Shown here piece after piece: positions 15,050 to 23,673 of a stretch of 26,487 bases of DNA. Origin of the DNA: JBOHPP01 sp050731755. Its GTDB lineage: Bacteria > Methylomirabilota > Methylomirabilia > Rokubacteriales > CSP1-6. The notes beneath the pieces are model-generated. The model had not been told where the DNA came from and made no database searches. It worked only from the letters and a program-made list of their open reading frames with translations. Both the position numbers and the translations under genes were made by a program. The DNA lies in the NCBI GenBank assembly GCA_050731755.1, contig JBOHPP010000144.1, forward strand, positions 1 through 26,487, given 5' to 3'. Each line of letters starts with the position of its first letter. Position 1 is the stretch's first letter.

Positions 15050-16660
15050 ATGAAACCGATGCGGCTGCTCCCCATCGTGGCCGTGGCGCTGTCGATCTCG
15101 ACGCTGCCGACCTCGACGCTGGGCCAGCACGGAGCCCATGAGGACAAGCTGGGGCGCGTCACCTTCCCCGTCTCCTGCAGCCCCACGGTCCAGAAGCCGT
15201 TCGAGCGGGCGGTCGCCCTGCTGCACTCGTTCTGGTACCTGGAGTCGCTCAAGGCCTTCACCGCGATCACCCAGACCGACCCCGACTGCGCCATGGGGTA
15301 TTGGGGCATCGCCATGAGCCACTGGTACCAGATCTGGTCACCGCCGCGACCGGCGGCGCTGAAGCAAGGCCTGGAGGCCGTCGAGAAGGCGAAGACCCTC
15401 GGCGGAAAGACCCAGCGCGAGCGTGACTTCATCGCGGCCGCCGCGGCGTTCTTCACGGATCATGACCGGCTCGATCACCGCACCCGCGCCCTCGCTTACG
15501 GAAGGGCCATGGAGCAGGCGTATCTCCGCAGTCCGGCGGACTCCGAGGTCGCCCTCTTCTACGCGCTCGCGCTCCAGGCGATGGCCGATCCGCACGACAA
15601 GACCTATGCCCGGCAGCGGAAGTCCGGTGAGATCGCCGACAAGATCTTCGCGGCCGAGCCCGATCATCCGGGGGCCGCGCACTACGTCATCCACGCCTAC
15701 GACTATCCCGCTCTCGCCCAACTCGGCCGGGGCGCCGCCGATCGCTACGCGAACTTCGCGCCGTCGGTCCCGCACGCCCTGCACATGCCCTCGCACATCT
15801 ACGTCCTCCTGGGACTGTGGCCCGAGACCATCCAGGGCAACATCGTGGCGGCCAACGCGGAGCGAACGCGTGGCAATCCCGACGACCACATGCACGCGCT
15901 CGACTACCTCGTCTACGCTTATTTGCAGCGCGGCGAGGACCGCGAAGCGCTCGGGGTCCTGAGCGAGGGACGCGAGATCATGAGCGGCCTGGCCGCGCGG
16001 AAATACGACTCGGGCCGGCACACTGCGGTCTTCGCCATCTCGGCGATGGAGGCCCGGTACGTCCTGGAGCGCGGGCGGTGGGCCGACGCGGCCATCCTCG
16101 AGCCGCGCACCAGCCGGTTCCCGTACGCCGACGCTCATATGGTATTCGCGCGCGCGATCGGTGCCGCGCGCGCGGGAAACGCGGCCCAGGCCCGGGCCGA
16201 CGTCGAGCGACTGGCCGCGTTCCGCGACGCCCTGACGCAGGCCAAGAACGGCTACTGGGCCGAGCAGGTCGAGATCCAGCGTCGCGCGGCCGCCGCCTGG
16301 CTGTCCCGCGCCGAGAGCAAGAACGACGAGGCGCTGACGCAGATGCGCTCAGCGGTGGAGCTGGAGGAGTCGACGGAGAAGCACAACATCACGCCGGGCC
16401 CCATCGTGACCGTCCGCGAGCTGCTCGGTGACCTGCTGCTCGACCTGCGGCAGCCGGCCCCGGCGCTGCGCGAATACGAGGCGTCGCTTCGCCTGGCCCC
16501 GAACCGGTTTCGCGCGTTCTACGGGGCCGCGAAGGCGGCGGAGCTGTCCGGCGACCGCGAAACGGCGAAATCCTACTACGCGAAGCTGGTCTCGGTGGCG
16601 GCGGCCGCGAGCGACCGTCCCGAGCTGAAAGAGGCGAAAGCCTTCCTGTCGGCGAAATGA
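15050..16660 (+). CDS. Secreted TPR protein of unknown function
   Basis: A 536-residue protein with an N-terminal signal peptide (MKPMRLLPIVAVALSISTLP, then TSTLGQ), so it is periplasmic. TPR-like helices fill the rest: LLHSFWYLESLKAFTAIT, the conserved CAMGYWGIAMSHWYQIW, HPGAAHYVIHAYDYP, HALHMPSHIYVLLGLW, and C-terminal LLLDLRQPAPALREYEASL. The His-rich blocks (HYVIHAYD, HMPSHIY) are a family signature and might bind a metal or ligand; no function is established. The ATG at 15050 is chosen over 15005 because GGGAGGG lies just upstream and it starts the signal peptide. It sits 52 bases after the amidohydrolase and 35 before tctC. Confidence 0.88.
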   Translation: MKPMRLLPIVAVALSISTLPTSTLGQHGAHEDKLGRVTFPVSCSPTVQKPFERAVALLHSFWYLESLKAFTAITQTDPDCAMGYWGIAMSHWYQIWSPPRPAALKQGLEAVEKAKTLGGKTQRERDFIAAAAAFFTDHDRLDHRTRALAYGRAMEQAYLRSPADSEVALFYALALQAMADPHDKTYARQRKSGEIADKIFAAEPDHPGAAHYVIHAYDYPALAQLGRGAADRYANFAPSVPHALHMPSHIYVLLGLWPETIQGNIVAANAERTRGNPDDHMHALDYLVYAYLQRGEDREALGVLSEGREIMSGLAARKYDSGRHTAVFAISAMEARYVLERGRWADAAILEPRTSRFPYADAHMVFARAIGAARAGNAAQARADVERLAAFRDALTQAKNGYWAEQVEIQRRAAAAWLSRAESKNDEALTQMRSAVELEESTEKHNITPGPIVTVRELLGDLLLDLRQPAPALREYEASLRLAPNRFRAFYGAAKAAELSGDRETAKSYYAKLVSVAAAASDRPELKEAKAFLSAK

Positions 16661-16695
16661 TCTGGCCCACACCGGGGACCGAACGGAGAGATGGC

Positions 16696-17661
16696 ATGAC
16701 AGCTCTGACCGCGCTGCTTGCGCTTGCCGCGGCGCTCCTCACGGCCGCTCCCGCCCTGGCCCAGCCGGCCTACCCGGAGCGGGCCATCGAGATGATCGTG
16801 ACCTTCCCGCCGGGCGGACCTACCGACACCGCCGCCCGGATCGTGCAGCCCTTCCTCTCGAGCCAGCTCAAGGTTCCGGTCGTTCTCGTGAACAAGGGCG
16901 GCGGGGGCGGCGCCGCCGGCATGGATTCCGTCGCCAAGGCGAAGCCCGACGGGTACACCATCGCGGCCACCGTCCGTTCGACGGTGTCGATCACCCCGGC
17001 GGTGCAAGCCAACATCCCCTATCGTCTGCAAGATTTCGAGATGATCGGCAGCTACGCGGCCTCCCCGCAGGCTATCGTCGTCAAGAAGGGCGCGCCGTGG
17101 CGGACGCTCGAGGAGCTGGTCAATGACGCGAAGAAGAACCCCGGCAAGCTGACCTACGGCTCTGCCGGCCAGGGCACCAACAGCTTCTTCACGATGGAAC
17201 TCTTCAAGCTGGCCCGCGGGCTCGACATCGCCCACGTGCCGTTCGCCGGCTCAGGTCCGCTGAAGAACGCGATCCTGGGCGGCCACGTGGAGATCGGCGC
17301 TATCTCCCTCAGCACGATGATCCCGGTGATGAAGTCGGGTGACGTGGTGGGGCTGGTCATCAGCGGGGACAAGCGGAACCCCGCCGTGCCCGATGTGCCG
17401 ACGATGGCGGAGAAGGGCGTGGCCGAGGCTTCGTTCAGCACGATCATGGAGATCTACGCGCCGGCCAAGACGCCGAAGCCGGTGGTGGACCGGCTCGCCC
17501 AGGCGCTCGGCTCCGTGATGGGAAGCCCCGAGACGATCGCCGCGCTCGAAAAGGCGGGCCTCGAGCCCTATTACAAATCGCCGGAGGCCTCGCGGCGGGA
17601 GGCCGAGCGCGAGCGCGACATCGTGACGGAGGCGGCGAAGAAGCTCGGCCTCGTGAAGTAG
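16696..17661 (+). CDS. tctC: TctC/Bug-type solute-binding receptor
   Basis: A 321-residue periplasmic receptor of the tripartite tricarboxylate transporter family. It has a signal peptide (LTALLALAAALLTAAPALAQ) and the Bug N-terminus YPERAIEMIVTFPPGGPTD. Family loops include VVLVNKGGGGGAAG, AKAKPDGYTI, KLTYGSAGQGTN and the late VVDRLAQALGSVM. Bug proteins bind carboxylates or other small acids through two water molecules, so the ligand is not predictable. The ATG at 16696 has GGAGAG five bases upstream and starts the signal peptide; the frame extends to 16657 without support. It is followed with no gap by tctB. Confidence 0.93.
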   Translation: MTALTALLALAAALLTAAPALAQPAYPERAIEMIVTFPPGGPTDTAARIVQPFLSSQLKVPVVLVNKGGGGGAAGMDSVAKAKPDGYTIAATVRSTVSITPAVQANIPYRLQDFEMIGSYAASPQAIVVKKGAPWRTLEELVNDAKKNPGKLTYGSAGQGTNSFFTMELFKLARGLDIAHVPFAGSGPLKNAILGGHVEIGAISLSTMIPVMKSGDVVGLVISGDKRNPAVPDVPTMAEKGVAEASFSTIMEIYAPAKTPKPVVDRLAQALGSVMGSPETIAALEKAGLEPYYKSPEASRREAERERDIVTEAAKKLGLVK

Positions 17662-18159
17662 ATGGTGCGCCGCGAGGCGTGGAGCGCGGGCGCGCTCGCG
17701 GTGCTGGTCGTCGTCGCGTACATCCACTCGACCCGCCTCGACGTCGGCTCGGTGGCCAGACCGGGCCCGGGCTTCTTTCCGCTGGTCCTGACCGTCGCGC
17801 TCGGCGTCGTCGCGGTGGCGCTGCTCCTCGCCAGTACGCGGCGGCGCCACGGAGATCAGCGAGCGGGGGAAGAGGCCGGGCCGGCGAGCGAAGGACCCGG
17901 CGCGGAGCCGATCCCGCGCATCCGTCTCGGAAAGCTCGTCGCGACCGTCGGTGCCCTCGCCATCTATCTCGCCCTCTTCGAGCGACTTGGGTTCATCCTG
18001 GCGACGATCGGATTCCTCGCGTTCCTCCTCGGCACGCTCGGTGCCTACCGATGGCCGATCGCGATCGCGGCCGGAGTGCTGGTCGCGCTGGCCACCTATC
18101 TGGTGTTCGACACCTGGCTCCAAGTCCGTCTGCCGGCGGGCGTTCTCGGTCGCTGGTAG
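17662..18159 (+). CDS. tctB: TctB small membrane subunit
   Basis: A 165-residue protein with four to five predicted membrane helices: WSAGALAVLVVVAYIHST, FFPLVLTVALGVVAVALLLA, then after a charged loop (about 55-90) LVATVGALAIYLALF, FILATIGFLAFLLGTLGA and IAIAAGVLVALATYLVF. The motif GPGFFP after the first helix is typical of TctB. It partners TctA in the permease. The ATG directly follows the tctC stop (TAGATG) and the stop directly precedes the tctA GTG, so all three are co-translated. Confidence 0.9.
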   Translation: MVRREAWSAGALAVLVVVAYIHSTRLDVGSVARPGPGFFPLVLTVALGVVAVALLLASTRRRHGDQRAGEEAGPASEGPGAEPIPRIRLGKLVATVGALAIYLALFERLGFILATIGFLAFLLGTLGAYRWPIAIAAGVLVALATYLVFDTWLQVRLPAGVLGRW

Positions 18160-19674
18160 GTGGCCGGGCCCGTGGACGTCCTCGGGAGCCTCGCCTACGG
18201 GCTGGCCGTGAGCCTTGCCCCCGCGAACCTCCTCGCCTGCTTGCTCGGAGTGCTCGTGGGCACGCTCATCGGCGTGCTCCCCGGCATCGGGCCGGTGGCG
18301 ACGATGTCCATCCTGCTGCCGGTCACCTATGCGATGTCGCCCACGGCCTCGATCATCATGCTGGCCGGCATCTACTACGGCGCGATGTACGGCGGCTCGA
18401 CCACGTCCATCCTCGCCAACATCCCCGGCGAAACGACCTCCGTCGTCACCTGCCTCGACGGCTACCAGATGGCGCGGCAGGGCCGCGCGGGGGCCGCCCT
18501 TGGCATTGCCGCCTTCGGCTCGTTCATCGCCGGGACGCTCAGCGTGCTCGGCATCACCCTGCTGGCCCCGCCCCTCTCCGCGGCCGCGCTTCGCTTTGGC
18601 CCGCCCGAGATCTTCGCCGTGCTGCTCCTGGGGTTCACCTTGCTGACGCATCTCTCCGGCGGCTCGAAGCTCAAGACGGCGGCGATGGCGCTGCTCGGCA
18701 TGCTCCTGGGCACCGTCGGCATCGACCCCATCTCGGGCGTGGCGCGCTTCACGTTCGGCACGATCGCACTGAACGATGGCGTCGGCCTGGTCCCGATGAT
18801 CATGGGACTCTTCGGGGTGAGCGAGGTGCTCCTGAACGTCGAGCGCGAGGTCCAACAGGCGGTCTACCGGGCGCCGATCGCAGGGCTCCTGCCGACGCGC
18901 GCCGACTGGAAGGCCTCGGTGGGGCCGATCGGGCGCGGAAGCGTGCTCGGCTTCTTCCTCGGGATCCTGCCGGGCATCGGCGCCATCATTCCGACGTTCG
19001 TCGCCTATGGCCTTGAGCGGCGGCTCTCGCGCCACCCGGAGCGGTTCGGGCGCGGGGCGATCGAGGGCGTCGCCGGCCCCGAGGCCGCGAACAACGCGGC
19101 CACCGGCGGCGCGATGATCCCGCTGCTCACCCTCGGGGTGGCGCCCAACGTGCCGATGGCAATCTTGCTCGGCGCGTTCCTGATCCACGGCGTCCAGCCC
19201 GGGCCCCTCATGATCACCGAGCGCCCCGAGCTCTTCTGGGGTGTCATCGCCAGCATGTACGTCGGTAACGTGATCCTGCTCGTCCTCAACCTCCCGCTGA
19301 TCGGCCTCTGGGTCCAGCTCCTGCGCATCCCCTACGGGCTGCTCTTCCCGCTGATCCTCCTCTTCTGCGTGATCGGCGTGTGGAGCGAGGCGGGGAACCC
19401 CGCGGACCTTGTGGTGCTCCTGGTCTTCGGCGTGGTGGGCTACCTCATGAGGAAGGTCGCCTACGAACCGGCGCCGCTCGTGCTGGCCTTCGTGCTGGGG
19501 CGGATGGCCGAGGAGTCGCTGCGGCAGTCCCTTCTGCTCTCGCGAGGCAGCGCGGCCATCCTGGTCACCCGCCCGCTCGCATCGACGCTTCTGACGCTCG
19601 CGGTCGCCGCCGCGGTGCTTCCGATTGTTATTCCGCGCGTGCGGGCGCGCGTCGCCGCCCGGCGGGGCGCGTGA
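18160..19674 (+). CDS. tctA: TctA large permease subunit
   Basis: A 504-residue, roughly 11-12-helix permease. It shows the TctA signatures GVLPGIGPVATMSILLPVTY, then GIYYGAMYGGSTTSILANIP, and in the second half the matching LGILPGIGAIIPTFVAYGLE and PEAANNAATGGAMIPLLTLG. The two halves repeat this Gly/Pro-rich motif, as in the family. It transports the ligand delivered by TctC, driven by the ion gradient. The start is GTG at 18160, immediately after tctB. It is the last gene before a terminator-like hairpin. A long open frame on the minus strand across tctB-tctA is a codon-bias shadow. Confidence 0.95.
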   Translation: MAGPVDVLGSLAYGLAVSLAPANLLACLLGVLVGTLIGVLPGIGPVATMSILLPVTYAMSPTASIIMLAGIYYGAMYGGSTTSILANIPGETTSVVTCLDGYQMARQGRAGAALGIAAFGSFIAGTLSVLGITLLAPPLSAAALRFGPPEIFAVLLLGFTLLTHLSGGSKLKTAAMALLGMLLGTVGIDPISGVARFTFGTIALNDGVGLVPMIMGLFGVSEVLLNVEREVQQAVYRAPIAGLLPTRADWKASVGPIGRGSVLGFFLGILPGIGAIIPTFVAYGLERRLSRHPERFGRGAIEGVAGPEAANNAATGGAMIPLLTLGVAPNVPMAILLGAFLIHGVQPGPLMITERPELFWGVIASMYVGNVILLVLNLPLIGLWVQLLRIPYGLLFPLILLFCVIGVWSEAGNPADLVVLLVFGVVGYLMRKVAYEPAPLVLAFVLGRMAEESLRQSLLLSRGSAAILVTRPLASTLLTLAVAAAVLPIVIPRVRARVAARRGA

Positions 19675-19702
19675 GGCCGGCACGAACCGCTTCTCGGGCC
19701 GG

Positions 19703-19738
19703 GGCCAGCCGGCGCCATCGGTTGGCCTCTAGGTTTTT
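19703..19738 (+). terminator. Terminator after the tctCBA operon
   Basis: GGCCAGCCG (19703-19711) pairs with CGGTTGGCC (19719-19727) over nine positions (one G-T) around a 7-base loop, followed by TCTAGG and TTTTT (to 19738). It lies 28 bases after the tctA stop. Confidence 0.6.
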
Positions 19739-19804
19739 GGACCGATCACTCGATGGGCACCCAGCCCTCCATGTTCGCGGCCATCCGAGTCGGCCCCAAT
19801 TTGT

Positions 19805-19834
19805 TTGGGTGAGGCGCGGGCCTCGCGGTATAGA
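19805..19834 (+). promoter_or_regulatory. Candidate promoter of the lipoprotein gene cluster
   Basis: TTGGGT (19805-19810) and TATAGA (19829-19834) are 18 bases apart, 50 bases upstream of the lipoprotein ATG. The -10 is good and the -35 poor. Confidence 0.35.
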
Positions 19835-19883
19835 GACCTAAGGGGGTTTCATCAATTCCCGCCGCGGAGGGGAGCGCGACGTC

Positions 19884-20522
19884 ATGAAGGCATGGTGGCC
19901 ATTGGTCCTTGTCGCCGCACTGCTGGCCGGATGCACGTCGAAGGTGCTGGTGACCATCCCTCCCAAGATCGACCTGCAGCCCTACAAGACCATCGGCATC
20001 GTGGAGTTCACGTCCGACGAGACCGGCCGGCTCAATCAATTCGCCACGCAGAAGTTCATGAATGTCGTCCAGGCTTCGCAGCCCAACGTCCGCTTCCTCG
20101 AAGTGGCGCCGGCGGATCAGGTCCTCATCACCGCCGTTCACCAGCGCGTGGATCCGGAAGTGATCAAGGGCTGGGGGGCGCGATACAACGTCGAGACGCT
20201 CTTCACCGGTGTCTATGAAATTTCGAGCTTGAAGCCACAGGTCACCATCGGCCAGGACATGGCGTCGGTGAAGGCCGGGGTGACCGTGACGATCTCACTG
20301 GCCCTGAAGCACTGGGACACCCGGACCGGCGCGATTGTGTGGACGAATTCCCGCCAGGGCCGATGGCCGGTGGCCAGCGTCAAGAAGGGCGCCGGACACC
20401 CGGTCTCGGTCAGCGTGAGCGATCCCACCGATCGGTACCCTCAGTTCATGGCCGAGCTCATCAACGTGGTGGCCGATGATTTTCGGACGCACTACGAGTG
20501 GAGGCCAGCCCCCAAGCCGTAG
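19884..20522 (+). CDS. Outer-membrane-type lipoprotein, LpoB/CsgG-like
   Basis: A 212-residue lipoprotein with a short signal peptide and lipobox L14-A-G-C17. After a linker comes PYKTIGIVEFTSDETGRLNQ, then ATQKFMNVVQASQPNVRFLE, LITAVHQRVDPEVIKGWGAR, YNVETLFTGVYEIS, VTVTISLALKHWDTRTG and AIVWTNSRQG. The order fits the nucleotide-hydrolase-like fold shared by LpoB and CsgG relatives (strand IGIVEF, LFTGVYE, W-D-x-R-T-G). The residue after Cys17 is Thr, not Asp, so export to the outer membrane is expected. Function is not known. The Shine-Dalgarno is GGAGGGGAG. It is followed after one base by the glycosyltransferase, suggesting a surface-polymer role. Confidence 0.8.
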   Translation: MKAWWPLVLVAALLAGCTSKVLVTIPPKIDLQPYKTIGIVEFTSDETGRLNQFATQKFMNVVQASQPNVRFLEVAPADQVLITAVHQRVDPEVIKGWGARYNVETLFTGVYEISSLKPQVTIGQDMASVKAGVTVTISLALKHWDTRTGAIVWTNSRQGRWPVASVKKGAGHPVSVSVSDPTDRYPQFMAELINVVADDFRTHYEWRPAPKP

Positions 20523-20523
20523 A

Positions 20524-21534
20524 ATGGCCCCGGAATCGATGGAACCCTCCGTGACCGTCGTGGTCGTGCCCCGAGAACGGATCAGCTACGCACGTGAGTC
20601 CCTCGAGAGTCTCTACGCCCATACCGACGTGCCGTTCCGCTTGGTGTGGGTCGACGCGGGGTCGCCGCCGCGGACCCGCGACTATCTCCGCGACCAGGCG
20701 CGCGCGAGACGCTTCGAACTCGTACGGACCGACGACTACCTGTCTCCCAACCAGGCCAGGAACGTCGGGTTGGAACGGGTGACGACCCGGTACGTTGTCT
20801 TCATGGACAACGATGTGATCGTCGCACCCGGTTGGCTCGGGCCCCTGGTGCGGTGCGCCGACGAGACCGGGGCCGCGATCGTCGGCCCGCTCAACTGTGA
20901 GGGGCCGCCTCTGCATGAGATCATCCACTTCGCCGGCGGCGAATGCGGTATTCGGCAGGAACACGTGGGCGGGCGGATTGAGCGGCACATGGTCGACACG
21001 ATCGATCGGCAAGGACAGCGACTGGCCGAGGTGCGCGCACAGCTCCGACGTCAGCAGACCTTGGTGGCTGAATTTCACTGTCTGATGGCCCGGACCGACA
21101 TCTTCGACACCATCGGGCGCTTTGACGAGGCGATGCTCACCGTGCGAGAGAATCTCGACTTCTGCCTCGCCGTAGCCCAGGCCGGTGGAACCATCTACAT
21201 CGAGCCGGCGTCCGTCATCACCTATCTCGGCTACCAGCCGCTCGCGTGGCGGGACATTCCCTACTACGTGCTGCGTTGGAACGACGCGTGGACGCTCAGC
21301 AGCCTGCATCGCTTCCGCGACAAGTGGCGCCTGGCCGAAGACGAATACTTCCAGCGGCAGTATCGGAGCTTGCAGCGGTGGAGACGCGATAACTACTTGG
21401 TACGCCCCCTCTTCCGCTGGATTCCTTCCCGACGGATTCGGCGCGTGTTGGAACGGCTGATCACTCCTCTGGAGAGGATCTTCAGTCGTTCGATCGTGAC
21501 CCGCTACGCACGTCGACAGGCCCGGCTCTCCTGA
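20524..21534 (+). CDS. Family 2 glycosyltransferase
   Basis: A 336-residue GT-A protein (PF00535). Visible are the N-terminal nucleotide-binding strand SVTVVVVPRERISYARESLE, VWVDAGSPPRTRDYL, the conserved NQARNVGLE, and the metal DxD as FMDNDVIVAPGWL. The acceptor-side region is GRFDEAMLTVRENLDFCLAV, in place of the usual F-D-E...D-x-D-L. The C-terminal 90 residues are basic and amphipathic (RRWRRDNYL to RYARRQARLS), suggesting membrane association. It transfers a sugar from an NDP-sugar to an unknown acceptor. The ATG at 20524 is one base past the lipoprotein stop; 20539 is a possible alternative. Its stop overlaps the next gene. Confidence 0.87.
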   Translation: MAPESMEPSVTVVVVPRERISYARESLESLYAHTDVPFRLVWVDAGSPPRTRDYLRDQARARRFELVRTDDYLSPNQARNVGLERVTTRYVVFMDNDVIVAPGWLGPLVRCADETGAAIVGPLNCEGPPLHEIIHFAGGECGIRQEHVGGRIERHMVDTIDRQGQRLAEVRAQLRRQQTLVAEFHCLMARTDIFDTIGRFDEAMLTVRENLDFCLAVAQAGGTIYIEPASVITYLGYQPLAWRDIPYYVLRWNDAWTLSSLHRFRDKWRLAEDEYFQRQYRSLQRWRRDNYLVRPLFRWIPSRRIRRVLERLITPLERIFSRSIVTRYARRQARLS

Positions 21535-22268
21535 AGCGGGCCCTCGGTGTCCCGATCGCGTGCGTTGCCGTCCTGGCGCCCGCCGAAGGTCGGGCCGGCC
21601 GGCCCCTGGAGACCGAGGACACCGGCACGCTGGAGCCCGGCCGGGTCGAGGTGCAGCTCAGCGGCGACTACGCGAGGAACCCCGACGGCAACGCTGGCGC
21701 CCTTGGCAGCACGCTGTCAGTGGGGCTGCTGCCCGGGCTCGAGGCAAGATTCGAATCGTCCTTCCTCGTCATCGATGCCGATGACGCCGACGCCGAGACG
21801 GGCATCGCTGACAGCCGGTTGGGGGTCAAATACCGCCTGCTCGACGAGACCGACACGTGGCCGGCGGCGCTGGTGGCTATGGCTGTGCGGCTACCGACCG
21901 GCGACGACCGTCGCGGGCTCGGCGAAGCGGGCATTGGCGTGGGCGTGCTGGGCGCCATCAGCAAAGCGTTCGGGCCGATCACGTTGACGGGGAACGTCGC
22001 CTACACCTTCGCCACCTCCGACCGGGACATGGATTTCTGGACTCTGGCCAGCTCGGTCGAGTACCGAATGACCGAGGCGTGGGTCCTCGTGGGCGAGCTC
22101 GTGGCCAGGCTGGGGATGGCGCGTGCCCCGAACACCGCTGTGTTTCGAACGGGCACGGTCTATGCCGTGAGCGACCGCATCCGACTCGACGGCGCCGTGG
22201 GCGTCGGCCTCACGCGTGAGAGCCCCGACGCGCTGGTGACCGTCGGGGTGACGTTCGGGCTCTACTGA
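21531..22268 (+). CDS. Outer-membrane beta-barrel protein (MetA-phenol pathway family), probable CTG start
   Basis: The frame from 21531 gives 245 residues. It begins with a signal peptide that fits perfectly (M)KRALGVPIACVAVLAPAEGR, then RPLETEDTGTLEPGRVEVQL, the canonical N-terminus of the PF13557 outer-membrane family. Later strands alternate polar and hydrophobic residues: SRLGVKYRLLDE, ALVAMAVRLPTGDDRRG, TLTGNVAYTFAT, SSVEYRMTEAWVLVGEL, and the terminal VTVGVTFGLY ends in an aromatic, as barrels do. No ATG, GTG or TTG precedes the signal peptide in frame. The only later one, GTG at 21651, would delete the signal peptide and first strand. CTG at 21531 overlaps the previous gene's TGA (CTGA). 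Channel substrate unknown. Confidence 0.78.
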   Translation: MKRALGVPIACVAVLAPAEGRAGRPLETEDTGTLEPGRVEVQLSGDYARNPDGNAGALGSTLSVGLLPGLEARFESSFLVIDADDADAETGIADSRLGVKYRLLDETDTWPAALVAMAVRLPTGDDRRGLGEAGIGVGVLGAISKAFGPITLTGNVAYTFATSDRDMDFWTLASSVEYRMTEAWVLVGELVARLGMARAPNTAVFRTGTVYAVSDRIRLDGAVGVGLTRESPDALVTVGVTFGLY

Positions 22269-22272
22269 ATCG

Positions 22273-23415
22273 CTACCAGAACTCGCGGGACGCCAGCCGG
22301 GCCCCCTCGGCCAGACTCCCGAGTTTGGCCCACACGATGTCGGGATCCACGGCGGCCTGACCGACCCAGGTCCCGAAGCCGCAATCCGTCCCCGCGATGA
22401 CGTTCTCGCGACCGACCAGGCGCGCGTACCGGGCGATGCGCTCGGCGACGAGCTCGGGGTGCTCGATGAAGTTGGTGGTCGAGTCGAGGACGCCGGGAAT
22501 GATGAGCTTGCCTTCCGGCAGCTTGATCCGCTCGAACACCCGCCACTCGTGAGCGTGGCGCGGATTGGCGGCTTCGAAGGAGATGCCGCTGGGCCGGGCT
22601 GTGAAGACGATATCCAGAATGTCGGCCAGCGGCACGTCGTAGTGGTGCGGGCCCTCGTAGTTGCCCCAGCAGAGGTGCAACCGCAACCGGTCGGGTGGGA
22701 TGCCGGCGACCGCGTGATTGAGCGCCTCCACGTGCAGGCGCGCCATCGTGCGGAACTCGGTCAGGCTCAGGCCGGCGAACTGGATGTGGCGGCCCATGGC
22801 CAGGTCCGGGCAGTCGATCTGCAGCACGAACCCGGCTCGGGCGACCGTCTCGTACTCCTGCTTCATCGCGTCGGCGATGGCGGCCAGGTACGCGTCGTGA
22901 GTCCCGTAGTGGTCGTCGCGGAAGAACAGGGAGATGACCCCGGGGGAAGCCGCCGTCAGGAATCCCTCTTCGGCCTTGACGTCGGCCAGCGCCGCCCGGA
23001 GGTTGTCGGTGTCGGCCTGGGCCGCTCGGGGATCGCGCACGCTGATGGGGCCCGTGCAGGCCGGTGTCTTGCGCCGCGCGCGTCCGGGATCGCCGAACAC
23101 GCGCCGGGCCATCCCGGGGAAGTCCACCAGATCCTGATACTGCAGCGCCTGGCTGGCGCCGCCGAAGCCGCTGAGGCGGTCCTTGATATACGTGGCGTAA
23201 CTGGGCTTGCTCTGCTCGCCGTCGTTGATGATGTCGACGCCGGCTGATGCCTGCTTGCGCGCCACGTCCGCCACCGCCGACCGGATCTGCGCGCTCAGGG
23301 CCGACGGATCGACCGGCACGCCTTCCTCTTTGGCGAACATCGCCCGGACCAGGTCGTCCGGCCGAGGCAGACTACCGGTGTGCGTCGTGAGGAACCGCTC
23401 GGTGCTGCGCTTCAT
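22273..23415 (-). CDS. MetE C-terminal-like, cobalamin-independent methyltransferase
   Basis: A 380-residue protein of the MetE C-terminal family (PF01717). It begins with RFLTTHTGSLPRP, the typical short-form N-terminus. Zinc ligands are complete: H247 and C249 (LHLCWGN), E281 (ISFEAANPRH) and C345 (AGTDCGFGT). DIINDGEQSK and LQIDCPDLAM are also family blocks. It lacks the N-terminal half of full MetE. Short forms serve as methyl- or alkyl-transferases, including epoxyalkane:coenzyme M transferase-like enzymes, so methionine synthesis is possible but not certain. It converges on the outer-membrane gene with a gap of four bases. The start at 23415 has only a weak Shine-Dalgarno. Confidence 0.88.
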   Translation of the reverse strand: MKRSTERFLTTHTGSLPRPDDLVRAMFAKEEGVPVDPSALSAQIRSAVADVARKQASAGVDIINDGEQSKPSYATYIKDRLSGFGGASQALQYQDLVDFPGMARRVFGDPGRARRKTPACTGPISVRDPRAAQADTDNLRAALADVKAEEGFLTAASPGVISLFFRDDHYGTHDAYLAAIADAMKQEYETVARAGFVLQIDCPDLAMGRHIQFAGLSLTEFRTMARLHVEALNHAVAGIPPDRLRLHLCWGNYEGPHHYDVPLADILDIVFTARPSGISFEAANPRHAHEWRVFERIKLPEGKLIIPGVLDSTTNFIEHPELVAERIARYARLVGRENVIAGTDCGFGTWVGQAAVDPDIVWAKLGSLAEGARLASREFW

Positions 23416-23673
23416 CGGCGTCGCGGTCGCCCCAGAGTCCGGCCGAACTGGAGCGGCCGGCCATTGGCCCGGTACACCTTCTGCACCTTGGACACGGTCA
23501 GGATCGGCATACGGGAAGTGGCCGAAGCATAGTGCGCGGGCGGAAGGCCGTCAACGAACGTGCTGCCCTGGGCGTTCGGCGGCCAGCCGGCTCCTCCGCG
23601 CTGCCGGGGCCGACCGAGGAAGCGCGCCGGTTGACCGTCCTCTATTACGGCAGCGCGAGCGACTCGGCGGCGC

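Noticed and set aside
17251..19683. 810-codon open frame on the minus strand across tctC-tctA
   Set aside because: It is rich in E, R, G, H and Q with no domain pattern, and mirrors the strongly supported tct genes. High GC codon bias explains it.
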